Assembly: GCA_021234155.1 (NCBI GenBank)
Contig: JAJEKV010000005.1
Location: 2,728,215-2,792,214 of the forward strand
Source of the DNA: Isoetes taiwanensis
Taxonomy: Eukaryota > Streptophyta > Lycopodiopsida > Isoetales > Isoetaceae
Direction of reading: 5' to 3'
Length of the DNA stretch: 64,000 bases
The translations under genes and the position numbers were made by a program. Within the stretch, counting starts at the first letter, position 1. Each line of letters begins with the position of its first letter. Shown here in pieces: positions 44,336-53,639 of this stretch. Below the pieces are notes generated by a model that was not told the DNA's origin, ran no database searches, and worked only from the letters and a program-made list of their open reading frames with translations.

Positions 44336-44414
44336 CGAGTCAATAAGTTTATCATCTATTATGCAACTTCCATGGAGAAATGGATATAAAGGTATAATGT
44401 AGAAAGAGGACAGC

Positions 44415-44500
44415 AAAATGAAATGAAATGAATTGATTTTTGTAGTTGGGGAGACCAAATGATCTATTGAGACCCAAACAACAACGAATAGCCAGGACTA
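44415..44500 (-). mobile_element. Second minus-strand LINE 3' end
   Basis: Minus-strand TGGGTCTCAATAGATCATTT, GGTCTCCCC and a TTTCATTTCATTTC-type tail (about 44433-44415), i.e. the family 3' signature, directly beyond the 5' end of the fragment at 42965-44335. Only about 90 bp is recognisable. Confidence 0.65.
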
Positions 44501-44509
44501 TTACTATAC

Positions 44510-45880
44510 TAGAAAATTGCCCACCGTTGGTAGGCTTTCTATGTGATTGTATATGAAGGTTCGGAGAGTAATGTATGAGTAAGTGACATTAAATTGGGTT
44601 TTAATGTGTGGTAAGATGTGGTTGTGTCCCCTGACTTGGAGAACCTAGTTACTGTAGTGCTTTCATCTGTTTTGTTATTGCAAAACTCCTCTTTAAAGTA
44701 GTGTTTGTATGCGTTAGAAGGTGCAATAACACAAAACATGCAATGTTAATATGTATATAATTGTTTGTGTCATTAGCCATAGAATTCCCACTAACGATAG
44801 TTCTAGGCATTCGAATTTGACTAACGGTAATTCTACACATTTGTCAAAAGGTACCATAGTTTCTGCAAGCGTACAATATAGTGAGGGATGTTTAGCAATA
44901 GCATGTTTTAAGAAGATTGAAAAACGATGTTGTTATCGAAGGAGGGTTAATATATTTAAATTTTAAGAGTACAATATTGAATTGTTGAAGGCAACTGTCT
45001 GTGAAAACGTTACCTCTAACTTGCCTTTTTTCTAATGTTGCTTTGTTCATGACAAAAATAATGTTAAATAACCCTGTATCAACTGCAATGCTGGTTTCCA
45101 AATCTAAGCTGTGGTACCCATAAAATGGTCTTTCCAAACTCACAAATAGTTATTCAAGAGACATTGAAATGGCAAAGACATAGCAAGAGAAATCGTAAGG
45201 TTTCCATCTTGTTCTTAGAGCACATGGACCAAAGGAAGCATCAAACTGATGTTCGCGACTAAGGGCAATAAAACAAAGAGAATACAAAATTTTACAACAA
45301 AACACACATAGTTATTGTTCAATATCAGATAGCTTATGGACATCTTTCTTCATAGCCATTGCTGTAGGCTGTTGCTATTATGGCATTCATGTCTTTTGCC
45401 ACATAGCAATTCTGAATGTAAGATACAATGTAAAAGATAGTCACATTGCTACAAAAGTGATATTTCCATGCGCAGCTAATCATTCTCAGCTTCATGCTAC
45501 TCTAGGAATTTTGTAACTTGCTTATGGTCATGTTCCATTAAAAAACTAACGAAGAACTTACACATAAGAACAAAGGGACAAAAAAAAAGCATTCTACAAC
45601 ATGCTCTACATGTATTTAAATCTGTTTTATGCGTTTAAATGTGTCTTACCCTGGTGGTCCATTCTATTCGGAGGTGTTTGAATGATGGAATCAAAACATC
45701 CAGATAGAATAGAGACAAAATGGAGCAGTTACTACCATTCTTTTAATATATATTGATGACACAGTTCTTCAAAAAAAAAAAAAAAAATGGAGCAGTTACA
45801 AAGGGTGCAGCTTTGTCGATCCAAAAAAGGGTCCACTTATTTGTCGGATCAGCATATGAAGGAAAATGCCAGACAAAAGA
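44510..45880. other. No gene seen
   Basis: AT-rich. It contains an A tract of about 19 bases at 45768-45786. Short frames on both strands show no recognisable motif. Confidence 0.45.
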
Positions 45881-45884
45881 CTCA

Positions 45885-46406
45885 TCAAAAAATTGCGTTC
45901 CACGTATGATCCGGCGTTGCAATTTTACTAAATGCTTGGTTGGCTTCAACCAAATTTGCACAGTTAGTAAATAGATGAATGGGGTGGTTGGCTAAAAGAG
46001 GAATAGAATCTAGACAGCTATACACCAACAAATATTGAACTCGCCTGCAAAGTTCATGGTCTTGAAGTTTTGTGGTCAAATCCAGTTTCACATGGCTAAG
46101 TAGACTGTAAAAAAATTCCAACAAACCTTTTTGACCAAATGGATTCTGCAAAAACTTTGATAATAGCATAAATAGAAATATTAGTCCAACACAAAAGGTT
46201 AAAAGATTTCTAAAGTGCTGAAGAAGATATCTCAAAGTATCTAATAAAGACACACAAATCTTAGTGCGTGGAACAACCAGATGAACTGGCCATATTAATG
46301 GAGTGTCTTTGTCTTTGGTACAACTTGCCTTTGCCTTTGCCTTTGTAGTGTACCTTTGCCTTTGCAATAATTTTGTCTTTGGTACTTGTTGGCAAGACTG
46401 GGACAC
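45885..46406 (-). pseudogene. PPR (pentatricopeptide) protein fragment
   Basis: A minus-strand frame of 173 codons. Its end reads HLFTNCANLVEANQAFSKIA, then TPDHTWNAIF, the junction between two PPR units (Y.kcg.l.eA..vF..i...D..tWnaii). Upstream pieces such as HELCRRVQYLLVYSCLDSIP are compatible with an earlier, frameshifted repeat. The frame stops after WNAIF. Plant PPR proteins bind organellar RNA; this fragment has one recognisable unit and is surely non-functional. The N-terminal 50 codons are simple Lys/Ala/Thr sequence over a TTTGCC microsatellite (46325-46365) and are not PPR. Confidence 0.6.
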
Positions 46407-46409
46407 AAC

Positions 46410-46930
46410 TTTTCAGATGGAAATAAGAAGACATTAGTTAGGGGAATGCTTCGATCAGACCATAATTCGACAATAGCAGTTGACAGATTTAAAAAAGCAA
46501 GATGTTTACCGGGGATAAAATCAGGTATTAGGGCGGATTTGGGGTCTCAAAATGGCTCATATCTTGGGTTAAAGATTTCCACGTCAGATTCGCCATGACC
46601 AATCAGGTTTGCGCCTCTTTACGAAAAGTCTTAGTTGGCGTGTAGAAGAATGAGCAAGCTTACTTGGCATCCACATGGCGATTTTCATAGGGGATGCATG
46701 CGCTTTGTTGCAATCATATTAATGGCCCATATTTTTGGGAATCACTTCGGCGCCCAAAATAATGGTGACTTTGACCGCCACCGTCAGCCACCAACTCCCT
46801 TTGTCAAATTTTGGCGCCAAACTTCAGATCATTTCACCCGGCACCTCTAGGTGCATCCTCTCTGCCTTCACTCCTCATCTGCAATCCATGTCTCCTATAA
46901 TTTCTGCGTTCTTGCCTCATTTACAAAACT
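46410..46930. other. Probable upstream region of the 46.9-kb frame
   Basis: Moderately GC-rich with overlapping short frames. TTTTGGCGCCAAA (46810) is an E2F-like palindrome, and TCGGCGCCCAAAA (46747) a second, related site. No gene is assigned. Confidence 0.4.
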
Positions 46931-46936
46931 CCCAAA

Positions 46937-47236
46937 GTGGGAGGTTTTGTCTCAATAGGTTCGTGGGTGAGTATGCTGCCATCAACGAGGGGCGAGCATA
47001 GAGTTAAGCGAATAAAGGCAATCAAACGTGCGCACACATTGATAGGTAGGATAAAAGAGTTCAAGTTGAATTCTAGCGGCCGGAAAGTGGAAAGTATAAC
47101 AATACGACATGCATATACCCCTTCTGATATGGCCAAAGAGCTAATCTCCACCAAAAATAGCTTCCCAAAATTGCCCTCAAATAGTAACCATCTTAATCGG
47201 ATCACACGACGCCAAGCCGTCTCACAAATTATTTAA
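46937..47236 (+). CDS. Hypothetical basic protein, 99 codons
   Basis: The frame encodes a Lys/Arg-rich protein: LPSTRGEHRVKRIKAIKRAH, TLIGRIKEFKLNSSGRKVES, then SDMAKELISTKNSFPKLPS. It is protein-like and predicted helical at its start. The ending codons run through the shared motif GGATCACACGACGCC (47199). It lies downstream of two E2F-like palindromes. No family recognised; the opposite strand is also open, so confidence is limited. Confidence 0.4.
   Translation: MGGFVSIGSWVSMLPSTRGEHRVKRIKAIKRAHTLIGRIKEFKLNSSGRKVESITIRHAYTPSDMAKELISTKNSFPKLPSNSNHLNRITRRQAVSQII
47199..47213 (+). promoter_or_regulatory. Shared motif GGATCACACGACGCC, occurrence 1
   Basis: Identical 15-mer at 49333-49347 and a 13-base match at 54727-54739; a weaker form (TCACACGACACGG) is at 51201. 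Its role is unknown; see findings. Confidence 0.5.
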
Positions 47237-47240
47237 GTGC

Positions 47241-47790
47241 GTGAAAAAATGCCAAGGTCGTGGTGATCTCCTTATCTTTTCATTCCTTTTCGCTGACACG
47301 TGTTTACAAACAAATTTATTGTGCGTGTTTATGTTTATCGACGTCAGGATGTCATTCCTACCAAAAGCATTAGTAGTGTCCTTGTCGTGGTATCACATAG
47401 ACATCGGAATTGTCCTTTTCCAAGGTATGGATGCCGTGACCTTGCGGGGTATAGGTATCTGGTTTTACGGACATGATTACAACGTAAAGGTCAGGGTAAT
47501 TGAGCTTGAGGCCGGGTTGAATTGCCCCTTTAAGAACTTTGTAAGCCACAAACTAATGAGAACAATGTAATTGCAATGAAGAAATGTCCGGCTCGACGAG
47601 GTGCAAGCGGAATGTCTAAAAACGGAGGCGTGAGGATGAGTTTCAAAATCTTCACACCGCTTTGAGGTATTTGCTAACATATTCCAAATGGTGCGAAGTT
47701 CAAAAGTTCCGAAGACATATATGTAAAGTTTTGTGGATGGCTTATTTTTTGGTTCATTGATGTTCGATTCCACGAATCATCCGGTCAACT
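47241..47790. other. Coding-like but unresolved segment
   Basis: The plus strand is open from 47241 to 47570. Its second half (VTLRGIGIWFYGHDYNVKVR, then VIELEAGLNCPFKNF) looks protein-like. It may be part of the same transcription unit as 47796-48119. Not assignable. Confidence 0.3.
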
Positions 47791-47795
47791 AACGA

Positions 47796-48119
47796 GTGCC
47801 GCCAGAAGTTAAGTCCTCCTTTAAGTTCAGATACTTTCTTCCAAAACAATATTTATACGTTAATTGTCAACTAGAACGAAGAAAACAGAAAAAGAGAGGT
47901 TGCACAACTTTTTGGGAGCTGTTTGAGGACTATAGTAGACACTCCGATGCGGTAGATATTCGAGTATGGCGAGGGGAGGAAGTCATTTATACAGCCACCA
48001 TGGAAATCGAATGGCCATTATCAGAGCTAAGAGTGCTAATGGAGACAGAGGAGATTGCTAACGACTTCCATTATTTCATTGATGGCATTAGGTTGGCTAC
48101 AGGCAAGAGGGAAATGTAA
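47796..48119 (+). CDS. Hypothetical protein, 107 codons
   Basis: An open frame with good protein character: FRYFLPKQYLYVNCQLERRK, FWELFEDYSRHSDAVDIRVW, TATMEIEWPLSELRVLMETE. Mixed alpha/beta, no Cys-rich or membrane segment. It ends 255 bp before the H3-like ATG in the same orientation. It could be a short independent gene or the last exon of a larger one. Family unknown. Confidence 0.5.
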   Translation: MPPEVKSSFKFRYFLPKQYLYVNCQLERRKQKKRGCTTFWELFEDYSRHSDAVDIRVWRGEEVIYTATMEIEWPLSELRVLMETEEIANDFHYFIDGIRLATGKREM

Positions 48120-48194
48120 AGTTTAGTGAGTTCACGATCAACAAGAAATTGTCTATCGCCTAGCGCTTTGAATCTCGGTTTTTTATTTGTGTTT

Positions 48195-48247
48195 TTGTCC
48201 GATGTTTTTTTAGGGTTCCATATTTGTCCGATGTTTTTTTAGGGTTC
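48195..48247. repeat. 29-bp tandem duplication
   Basis: TTGTCCGATGTTTTTTTAGG GTTC occurs at 48195 and 48224, between the 107-codon frame and the H3-like gene. Confidence 0.85.
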
Positions 48248-48373
48248 TTTACAATTATTTAAAAAAGTTACCATCATATTTTACTTTTAACTTCTGTTTT
48301 TTACTATTTATCTCTTGCCAGTTGTCTATTTTTGTCAGTGTTCGTAGTATAAAGCGCCATCCGCTGAGAAGCC

Positions 48374-49180
48374 ATGGCTAGAACTAAGCAAACCGCAAGG
48401 ATCCATCCAGGTGGTGTAAGGCCAGGTGATTACATTAGTCCGCCTCCTTCATCCACATCTGAATCTGAAGTCTCTGATAGAGATTCTCCTCCTCCGACCA
48501 TGCCTAATGTAAGTCGCAGAAAAAAGAACCCCGCATGACGCATTTGGGGAGAAGAAGCTCGGCAGTAAGTAGGGAGGTACACTCCGGTTTGGAGACAGAG
48601 GATGAAAATGTGAGAGATCGCCGAGCAGAATATGACGCCTGATTAATTATTAGGCAGCCGCCTCTTCTTGCTCTTCCTGCCCTCCTCTGTGGGATGCGCC
48701 AGACCTTCAAATCAAAGGAGGAGGCCCAACGCCGTAAAGGAGAAGGCTACCGTAAAATGTGAGGAGAGACGACGGAAGAGTCGGCCGAGCAAACAAACCG
48801 CAAATGCCGAGGTGGTGAGGGTAGTGACCTGAAGCGAAGACGGCCTGGTATTAAAGAGCCATGAGATTAAGAAGTATCAGCAGAGCACTGAGATGATCAT
48901 TCCGCGGCTCCCATTTGCGAGGCTCGTGAAAGAGATTCTGCAAGAGTGTGGTGCGATACATCATACCGCCATGTAATTCAAGCAACCGCTTTAAATGCTC
49001 TTCAAATGGCTTCGAAGCAATTGGTGTCTGGCTTGTTGAGGACTCGCAGCCTTGCAAAAGATTACATGCCAAGCTGGTGACTCTCATGCCCAAGGACATG
49101 CCGGGTCTACGATAAGGGATCCCGAGTACTATGGTCAAAATTTTATGGCTGAATACAACAAGAAGAAAGATCCCCCGTAA
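48374..49180 (+). pseudogene. Histone H3-like variant, long non-canonical tail, frameshifted
   Basis: The ATG at 48374 starts MARTKQTAR, identical to the H3 N-terminus, then diverges: IHPGGVRPGDYISPPPSSTS and an acidic Ser/Pro stretch. Lys9 is replaced by Ile. The frame stops at 48536. After a long basic spacer, the histone fold resumes at 48860: HEIKKYQQSTEMIIPRLPFA and RLVKEI (alpha-N and alpha-1; canonical REIRKYQKSTELLI..LPFQRLVREI). Then come ATALNALQMAS (alpha-2, about 48985), VEDSQPCK and HAKLVTLMPKDM (about 49040-49100; canonical HAKRVTIMPKDI), with a C-terminal extension EYYGQNFMAEYNKKKDPP ending at 49180. Loop 1 appears about three residues longer than in canonical H3, a CenH3-like trait. 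At least four frame changes are needed, so the copy is dead or the assembly has indels. GTAAGT at 48509 could be a splice donor. Confidence 0.8.
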
Positions 49181-49332
49181 AAAAGGCCGAAGTGCCTTTT
49201 GTGTTTTTTCATATGTATAATATTCTTTAATGTAATGGCTTTCCTTATAAGCTTCATCTCTTAGTCCATTTCTTTCTTAGAAGCCTAGGTTCGTGACTTT
49301 TTTTTTTTTTTTTTTTTAAAGGTTATACGTGA

Positions 49333-49347
49333 GGATCACACGACGCC
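49333..49347 (+). promoter_or_regulatory. Shared motif GGATCACACGACGCC, occurrence 2
   Basis: Lies 153 bp downstream of the H3-like stop, after a T tract (49300-49316), and is followed by a second T tract. Exact match to 47199-47213. Confidence 0.55.
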
Positions 49348-49408
49348 GCAAGCAGAAGCATTGTGCTTTTTTTTTTTGCACATACTAGTTTTCTCATCGT
49401 GGTGATCC

Positions 49409-49428
49409 AACCCTAACCCTAACCCTAA
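49409..49428. repeat. Three telomere-type AACCCT repeats (telo-box)
   Basis: Three AACCCT units followed by AA, about 150 bp upstream of the ATG at 49561. Such telo-boxes occur in promoters of growth-related plant genes; too short to be a telomere. Confidence 0.8.
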
Positions 49429-49429
49429 A

Positions 49430-49890
49430 ATGTACGGACAAATCTCCCCACAAACGGGTCCGGTCCCCTTTCATAATCGATAACGGCTACTTGAGTTCGG
49501 CAATAGCGCCTTTACCACTCCTAAACATCTTCTTGCATTCGCTGCTCCCGCTTTCGCCATGGATTCTTATGTGAAGTTCCCCGAATGGTATGCATCCGTC
49601 CCACATGGCAATGCGGGGAAGTGCGACCGCCCTTTATCCGCTTTTATTGTAAGGAGTTGACATCATGGGAAACATTAGCGAGCTTGATGCTATCGCGAGG
49701 TTGCTTTAGCTTTCAGCCGACCGCTTGGGGTCATCGGACGCCCTTTGCAGATGTTCCCGTCGCGGATTCCAAACCAGCTCTAGAGGAAGCGCTTCCCATT
49801 TGCAAGCAAATAAGACGCTTTTCAAGAATGTCGCTGTGAGCCGGGCTCCTCCCCGGCCGCGTCCTTGTACTTAAGAAGGTAACTTATATC
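49430..49890 (+). other. Coding-like segment, unresolved
   Basis: From the ATG at 49561: MDSYVKFPEWYASVPHGNAG with a frameshift soon after; another frame (49585-49839) is open for 84 codons. May be a 5' part of the acidic-protein gene that follows. No family recognised. Confidence 0.3.
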
Positions 49891-49989
49891 TCTTTGCCAT
49901 TTGCATTCGCTAGTTATTGCATTCGCCGCCAAACCAAGATACACCGAAACAATGAAATCTTTAAGCCAAGGGGGGTCAAGGCTTATGTG

Positions 49990-50433
49990 ATGATGTCGAC
50001 TATGACGAAAATGAAGATAGATCTACAAGAAGAAGAGCAAGAATGTAGGAGTTTTGGCATCGACGCACTGGCCTTGGGTGAACCAGAGGAGGAAGATGAT
50101 TCTGAAGGTGATGAGGATGAGGATGAGGATGAGGATGAAAAGAAGTTGTCTGACATAACGCCAATTTTAGTGGAAGGCAAAGAATACTTATTATTAAGTG
50201 ATATACTGAGGAACGCGTCTTTATTACGAATGTGTGCTAGGGAAGACGAGCTTATCAGTACCTTGGCCGAATGGGTAAACCTAGGCCTAGATTTTATAGA
50301 GGACTTGAACAAAGAGATGTTTGAAGTGTCTTCTTATACAGGCAATGCTATAAAGCTTAAAGAAGCCTATAAGAGGTTGGAGTCTCGAGATACTCAAGAG
50401 GAGGCGAATCTGCCAACGGAAGAAGAATTCTAG
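49990..50433 (+). CDS. Acidic hypothetical protein, about 147 codons
   Basis: The frame is open from 49894, but the ATG pair at 49990 starts the protein-like part: MMSTMTKMKIDLQEEEQECR. A GATGAG repeat encodes an Asp/Glu run (about 50090-50140), and then comes a helical region: EYLLLSDILRNASLLRMCAR, EDELISTLAEWVNLGLDFIE and KLKEAYKRLESRD. The acidic run followed by leucine-rich helices resembles chromatin- or histone-associated acidic proteins in general style only. It lies 0.8 kb downstream of the H3-like gene in the same orientation. Family unknown. The opposite-strand frame is just the complement of the acidic repeat. Confidence 0.5.
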   Translation: MMSTMTKMKIDLQEEEQECRSFGIDALALGEPEEEDDSEGDEDEDEDEDEKKLSDITPILVEGKEYLLLSDILRNASLLRMCAREDELISTLAEWVNLGLDFIEDLNKEMFEVSSYTGNAIKLKEAYKRLESRDTQEEANLPTEEEF

Positions 50434-50510
50434 CGTCTCCGCAAAGTCGCCAACAGATCTCACTGTGTTTGGCAGTGCCCTTCACCAATTAGCGGCAAAA
50501 GATAAGCCTC

Positions 50511-50822
50511 ATGGATGAGGAGAAATGTGAAGAAGATAACCTTGAGGGGTCTTATTTGTGGGAAGTAGATGATTTTTCTTGCCGACATGCACGAGGGGGA
50601 CAGGAAAGATTGAAGGACTCGACATTGTTACGATATATCTCAAGATTCGTTAATGGGGAGATAATCATCTTCAGCAGAACTTTCAGTCCAAAAGGTGCAG
50701 AGTTTGTCTATTACATCTGTGCATTATGCATGTTCGGGAACCATTCCCAATTGGCATCAAACACCGAAAGGCCGATAGCAATTCACGGATGTTGTGTTAC
50801 AATATCTTGGACGACCTTTTAA
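50511..50822 (+). CDS. Hypothetical protein, 103 codons
   Basis: Starts MDEEKCEEDNLEGSYLWEVD and continues LKDSTLLRYISRFVNGEIII, FSRTFSPKGAEFVYYICALC. Protein-like, with a mixed Cys content. Stop at 50820. Probably linked to the preceding acidic protein, possibly as a frameshifted continuation. The 50830-51180 region downstream has further coding-like patches but no clear frame. Confidence 0.4.
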   Translation: MDEEKCEEDNLEGSYLWEVDDFSCRHARGGQERLKDSTLLRYISRFVNGEIIIFSRTFSPKGAEFVYYICALCMFGNHSQLASNTERPIAIHGCCVTISWTTF

Positions 50823-50829
50823 GCCACCT

Positions 50830-51280
50830 CACCCAAGGGGTAGTAATATGTTAAATTTTTTAGTCAAATTGGCTTGAATCACCCCAAAGCTGGAAGTCGG
50901 GTCGATAACATGGGAGTCATTGCCTTGTTGGATCGATCTTGGCGGGGATTGAAAGAGCATGAAATTGACGACTTAAGCTTGAAAAATTGGAAGTTATATA
51001 TTTTGAACTTGTATCGGTCGAAAATTACTTATGTATAGATTGTATCACCAAATTATTAATAAAAATTATTTTATTTGTATTTATTCACACCACGCCAAAT
51101 ACATCGGCCTCGATTTGTCAAACACGAAGCTTTGGCCGCGGTGATATTTCTATGGAAGAAATAAAATATTATTGAAAAAAAAAATTAATTTATTTATTCC
51201 TCACACGACACGGTAAGCAATGGTCCATTTTCCGACCAACGCCATCCTTTTTATGCGTCGGTGACTCAAGCTACTACTTA
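50830..51280. other. Intergenic with motif relic
   Basis: AT-rich; contains the weak form TCACACGACACGG at 51201 and a short open stretch (50987-51175). Nothing else assignable. Confidence 0.4.
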
Positions 51281-51289
51281 AATCTATCT

Positions 51290-51297
51290 TATAAATA
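51290..51297 (+). promoter_or_regulatory. TATA box of the 51.4-kb gene
   Basis: TATAAATA followed by a C/T-rich leader, 96 bp before the ATG at 51393; a typical plant layout. Confidence 0.6.
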
Positions 51298-51392
51298 GAA
51301 GACCTTCTATCTTGCCTTCGACCTCTCGATCCTCTTCCCGCCTTCCGCCTTCGCTCATCTTCCACTTCCGCTTCTACATTCTCATCGCTCCG

Positions 51393-51639
51393 ATGGCATC
51401 TCCATCTTCCCTCTAGCAAGCGACCACGCCAAGATAGCACTCCCCCGCCCAAGAGCTCCCGCGGACATCACCCTTGCAGTGGTGATCAAGAGATTCAAAG
51501 AGATCCACGATCAAAACAGCCGTCTTGTCACCGAGAATATTGACGCGGTCGACAGATTAGCCTTCACGACGCTCCTGCATGAGCGAGACATTGAGCTCGC
51601 CGAAACATTCGTGATGTACCAAGAGGCGACTAGCCATAG
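51393..51639 (+). CDS. Coiled-coil protein, first exon (one frameshift)
   Basis: MASPSS, then (after a one-base shift and a stop at codon 8) KRPRQDSTPPPKSSRG, a nuclear-localisation-like basic/proline stretch. After another shift come LAVVIKRFKEIHDQNSRLVT, ENIDAVDRLAFTTLLHERDI and ELAETFVMYQEATSHR. The last 57 residues form a long amphipathic helix. The exon ends at a donor GTAAAG (51640). The downstream partner may be the exon at 54503-54613, which continues coiled-coil sequence, but its phase does not match perfectly (one base). TATA and a C/T-rich leader support a genuine gene start. Confidence 0.5.
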
Positions 51640-51644
51640 GTAAA

Positions 51645-52985
51645 GGCGCTTGAAACCGTGGTAAAAATTAAGGACGATTAATCTAAAACGGCTATTTTAT
51701 TTTAAATTTTTTAATTAAGATTTGACATTAGTAGGATCAATTTCGCATTTTTTAGAGATACAATCACCATATAAAATTCTTTTTTTATCATGTGAAAAGG
51801 GGAAATCGCCAAGTCATGATTCTTTACGGCATTGTAAAAAGGGATTAGCCCATGTTTGATTTTTTGAACATATAAGTTAAAAGGAATAGCCCAAAATTAC
51901 TTAGATTCATGGGTGATAACCTATCCCTATCACCATTATCCAAAAATTCGATTTAGGGCATTTCAATTTAGGGTTCGAATCGCATTTTCGTGGCATCCGA
52001 AGTTAGGTCTTCTAAAGAGGGCCAATTTGTTGCAAGGAATCGATACCGAGTTTAGTCTCCTGAATGTGGGCTGATTTTGTTGCGTGAAATAGAAATCTGA
52101 AGCAATTTTTTCAGAAAGCGTAAGAGCACCGAAGCTTGTTGTAGCACCGCTCATGATGTTTGAATCATTTTGGAGGCTCTTTGTGGGCTTCCTTTTAAAA
52201 CCCAAGCAGCAATGCTTCTATTTTTCTTGAATGTTAATATGTTAAGCCTCCAAGCTTTGAATCCTGATTGTTGTAGGCTGGATGTTCTGCTCTCAGAAGT
52301 TATGAATAGTTTAGCTTAAAGTTCTTTAGCTGATCAAGGTGTAGCACATTTCAAAAGTTTAGCTTAAAGTTCTTTAGCTGATCAAGGTGTAGCACATTTC
52401 AAATTGCTTGCAGATGCTCTGAGACTTATATTATGCAATGTGCAGGCTTGCATAGATAAAGAAAACAGAGTCATAGGAGAAGAAACTACGCAACATCAGG
52501 CTCTCTCTGCATGCAACATCTTCAAAAAAACAACCGGTTAGTAAGACCTTGTCTATTACTTATTTGATAACATAGACTCATGATTAAACTCTCGAGAAAA
52601 CCGATTCATGATGGGTACTTTGTATTGTCATCCAAGCAAGCTTTCGGATGTTCACATACCGCGGCTTGAAATGAAACATAAAACTTTATTATGCAAAGTT
52701 CGCAAGAGATCACGAACCTATTCTCACGCTTATGTATTTCCCGCTGATGATTGGCAAACCTTACTTTGACATCCTTATGGACAATGTATTTCTCCTCCAG
52801 CCTTGCAAAACTCCATCTTTGCCATTTGCGGCTTTCAATTCTAATTGGATTGTTTTTTTTTTAATGAACTTCGGTCACGTTTTCTCCTCCGCTTTGTGCT
52901 CCATTCCAAGTACCGCAATGACTTTGCCTTGGCATTCTCACTATCAAACATCTCAGGTTGAAGGTCAAGTATCGACCGATAATTC
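51645..52985. other. Intron or intergenic; one possible small exon
   Basis: AT-rich. TATGCAATGTGCAG is followed by an open stretch 52446-52543 (KENRVIGEETTQHQALSACN), which may be an exon. Otherwise no gene. Confidence 0.35.
52308..52403. repeat. Exact 48-bp tandem duplication
   Basis: AGTTTAGCTTAAAGTTCTTT and the following 28 bases are repeated without a difference at 52308 and 52356, so the event is recent. Confidence 0.95.
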
Positions 52986-52988
52986 ATC

Positions 52989-53402
52989 TTATGCTTTGCT
53001 TAACACAAGATACATATGTCTTTCAATTTCATCAAATCGGTGCATGCTAGTGTCTTGATTTACGATTAATTTAGAAATCACGTCCGACCTTCCCCGAAAC
53101 CCTTGCAATGCACAATACGCAGACACTTGCCATTCATTTTGTGTTGTAGCTATGGCAGAGCAAATTGTGTGAGATCCTTGACGCCGACACTTGTGGCGCT
53201 TTGACAAACATGAATGTGAACAAAACCCATCAATGGCATGCGTAAATGATAATAACGCGTGTACCTTGCTTTGTACTTTGGCAGGCCACGAACACTGCTC
53301 ATCGGACAATCCCGAAAGGTTGCATGTCATACGCCAACATCCGAAAACCAAAGCTTCAAAGACGCAGTCAAGGTTCTTTTCCATGCCGTAACACACCATC
53401 AA
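52989..53402 (-). CDS. Cys-rich hypothetical protein, 137 codons
   Basis: A minus-strand frame with 11 or more cysteines: CVFEALVFGCWRMTCNLSGL, SDEQCSWPAKVQSKVHALLS, FCSHSCLSKRHKCRRQGSHT. No signal peptide at the N-terminus as read and no family recognised. It could be a decayed zinc-finger or secreted Cys-rich protein. An overlapping plus-strand frame (66 codons) exists. Confidence 0.3.
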   Translation of the reverse strand: MMVCYGMEKNLDCVFEALVFGCWRMTCNLSGLSDEQCSWPAKVQSKVHALLSFTHAIDGFCSHSCLSKRHKCRRQGSHTICSAIATTQNEWQVSAYCALQGFRGRSDVISKLIVNQDTSMHRFDEIERHMYLVLSKA

Positions 53403-53639
53403 ACTTTTGACTCTTGCAATGTGATATAGTTAGATTGAAGGAATATTTAAAATAGACACACACATCAAGAAGATCGACAGAACCCCGAGCAATTCCCCAA
53501 ATCGTTCAGACATGCATAAAGAACTCCAGCCCCAAGCAGCCATGTCCGAAAGCACGCTTTGAATGAGGGGATATTTATATGCAAGATTGTAATGCTAGGG
53601 CGTAATTATAGCAAGATATTTTATGGCAGAAAATGCTTG

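Noticed and set aside
45753-45974. A tract near the PPR fragment as the poly(A) of a processed retrocopy
   Set aside because: The A tract is on the plus strand while the PPR fragment is on the minus strand, so the orientation is wrong.
49409-49428. Telomere end
   Set aside because: Only three AACCCT units inside unique sequence; a promoter telo-box is the simpler reading.
46937-51639. Firm claim of a giant-virus insertion
   Set aside because: No capsid, packaging ATPase, polymerase or other hallmark gene is visible. Compactness and a histone-like gene alone are not enough; kept only as one hypothesis to test.
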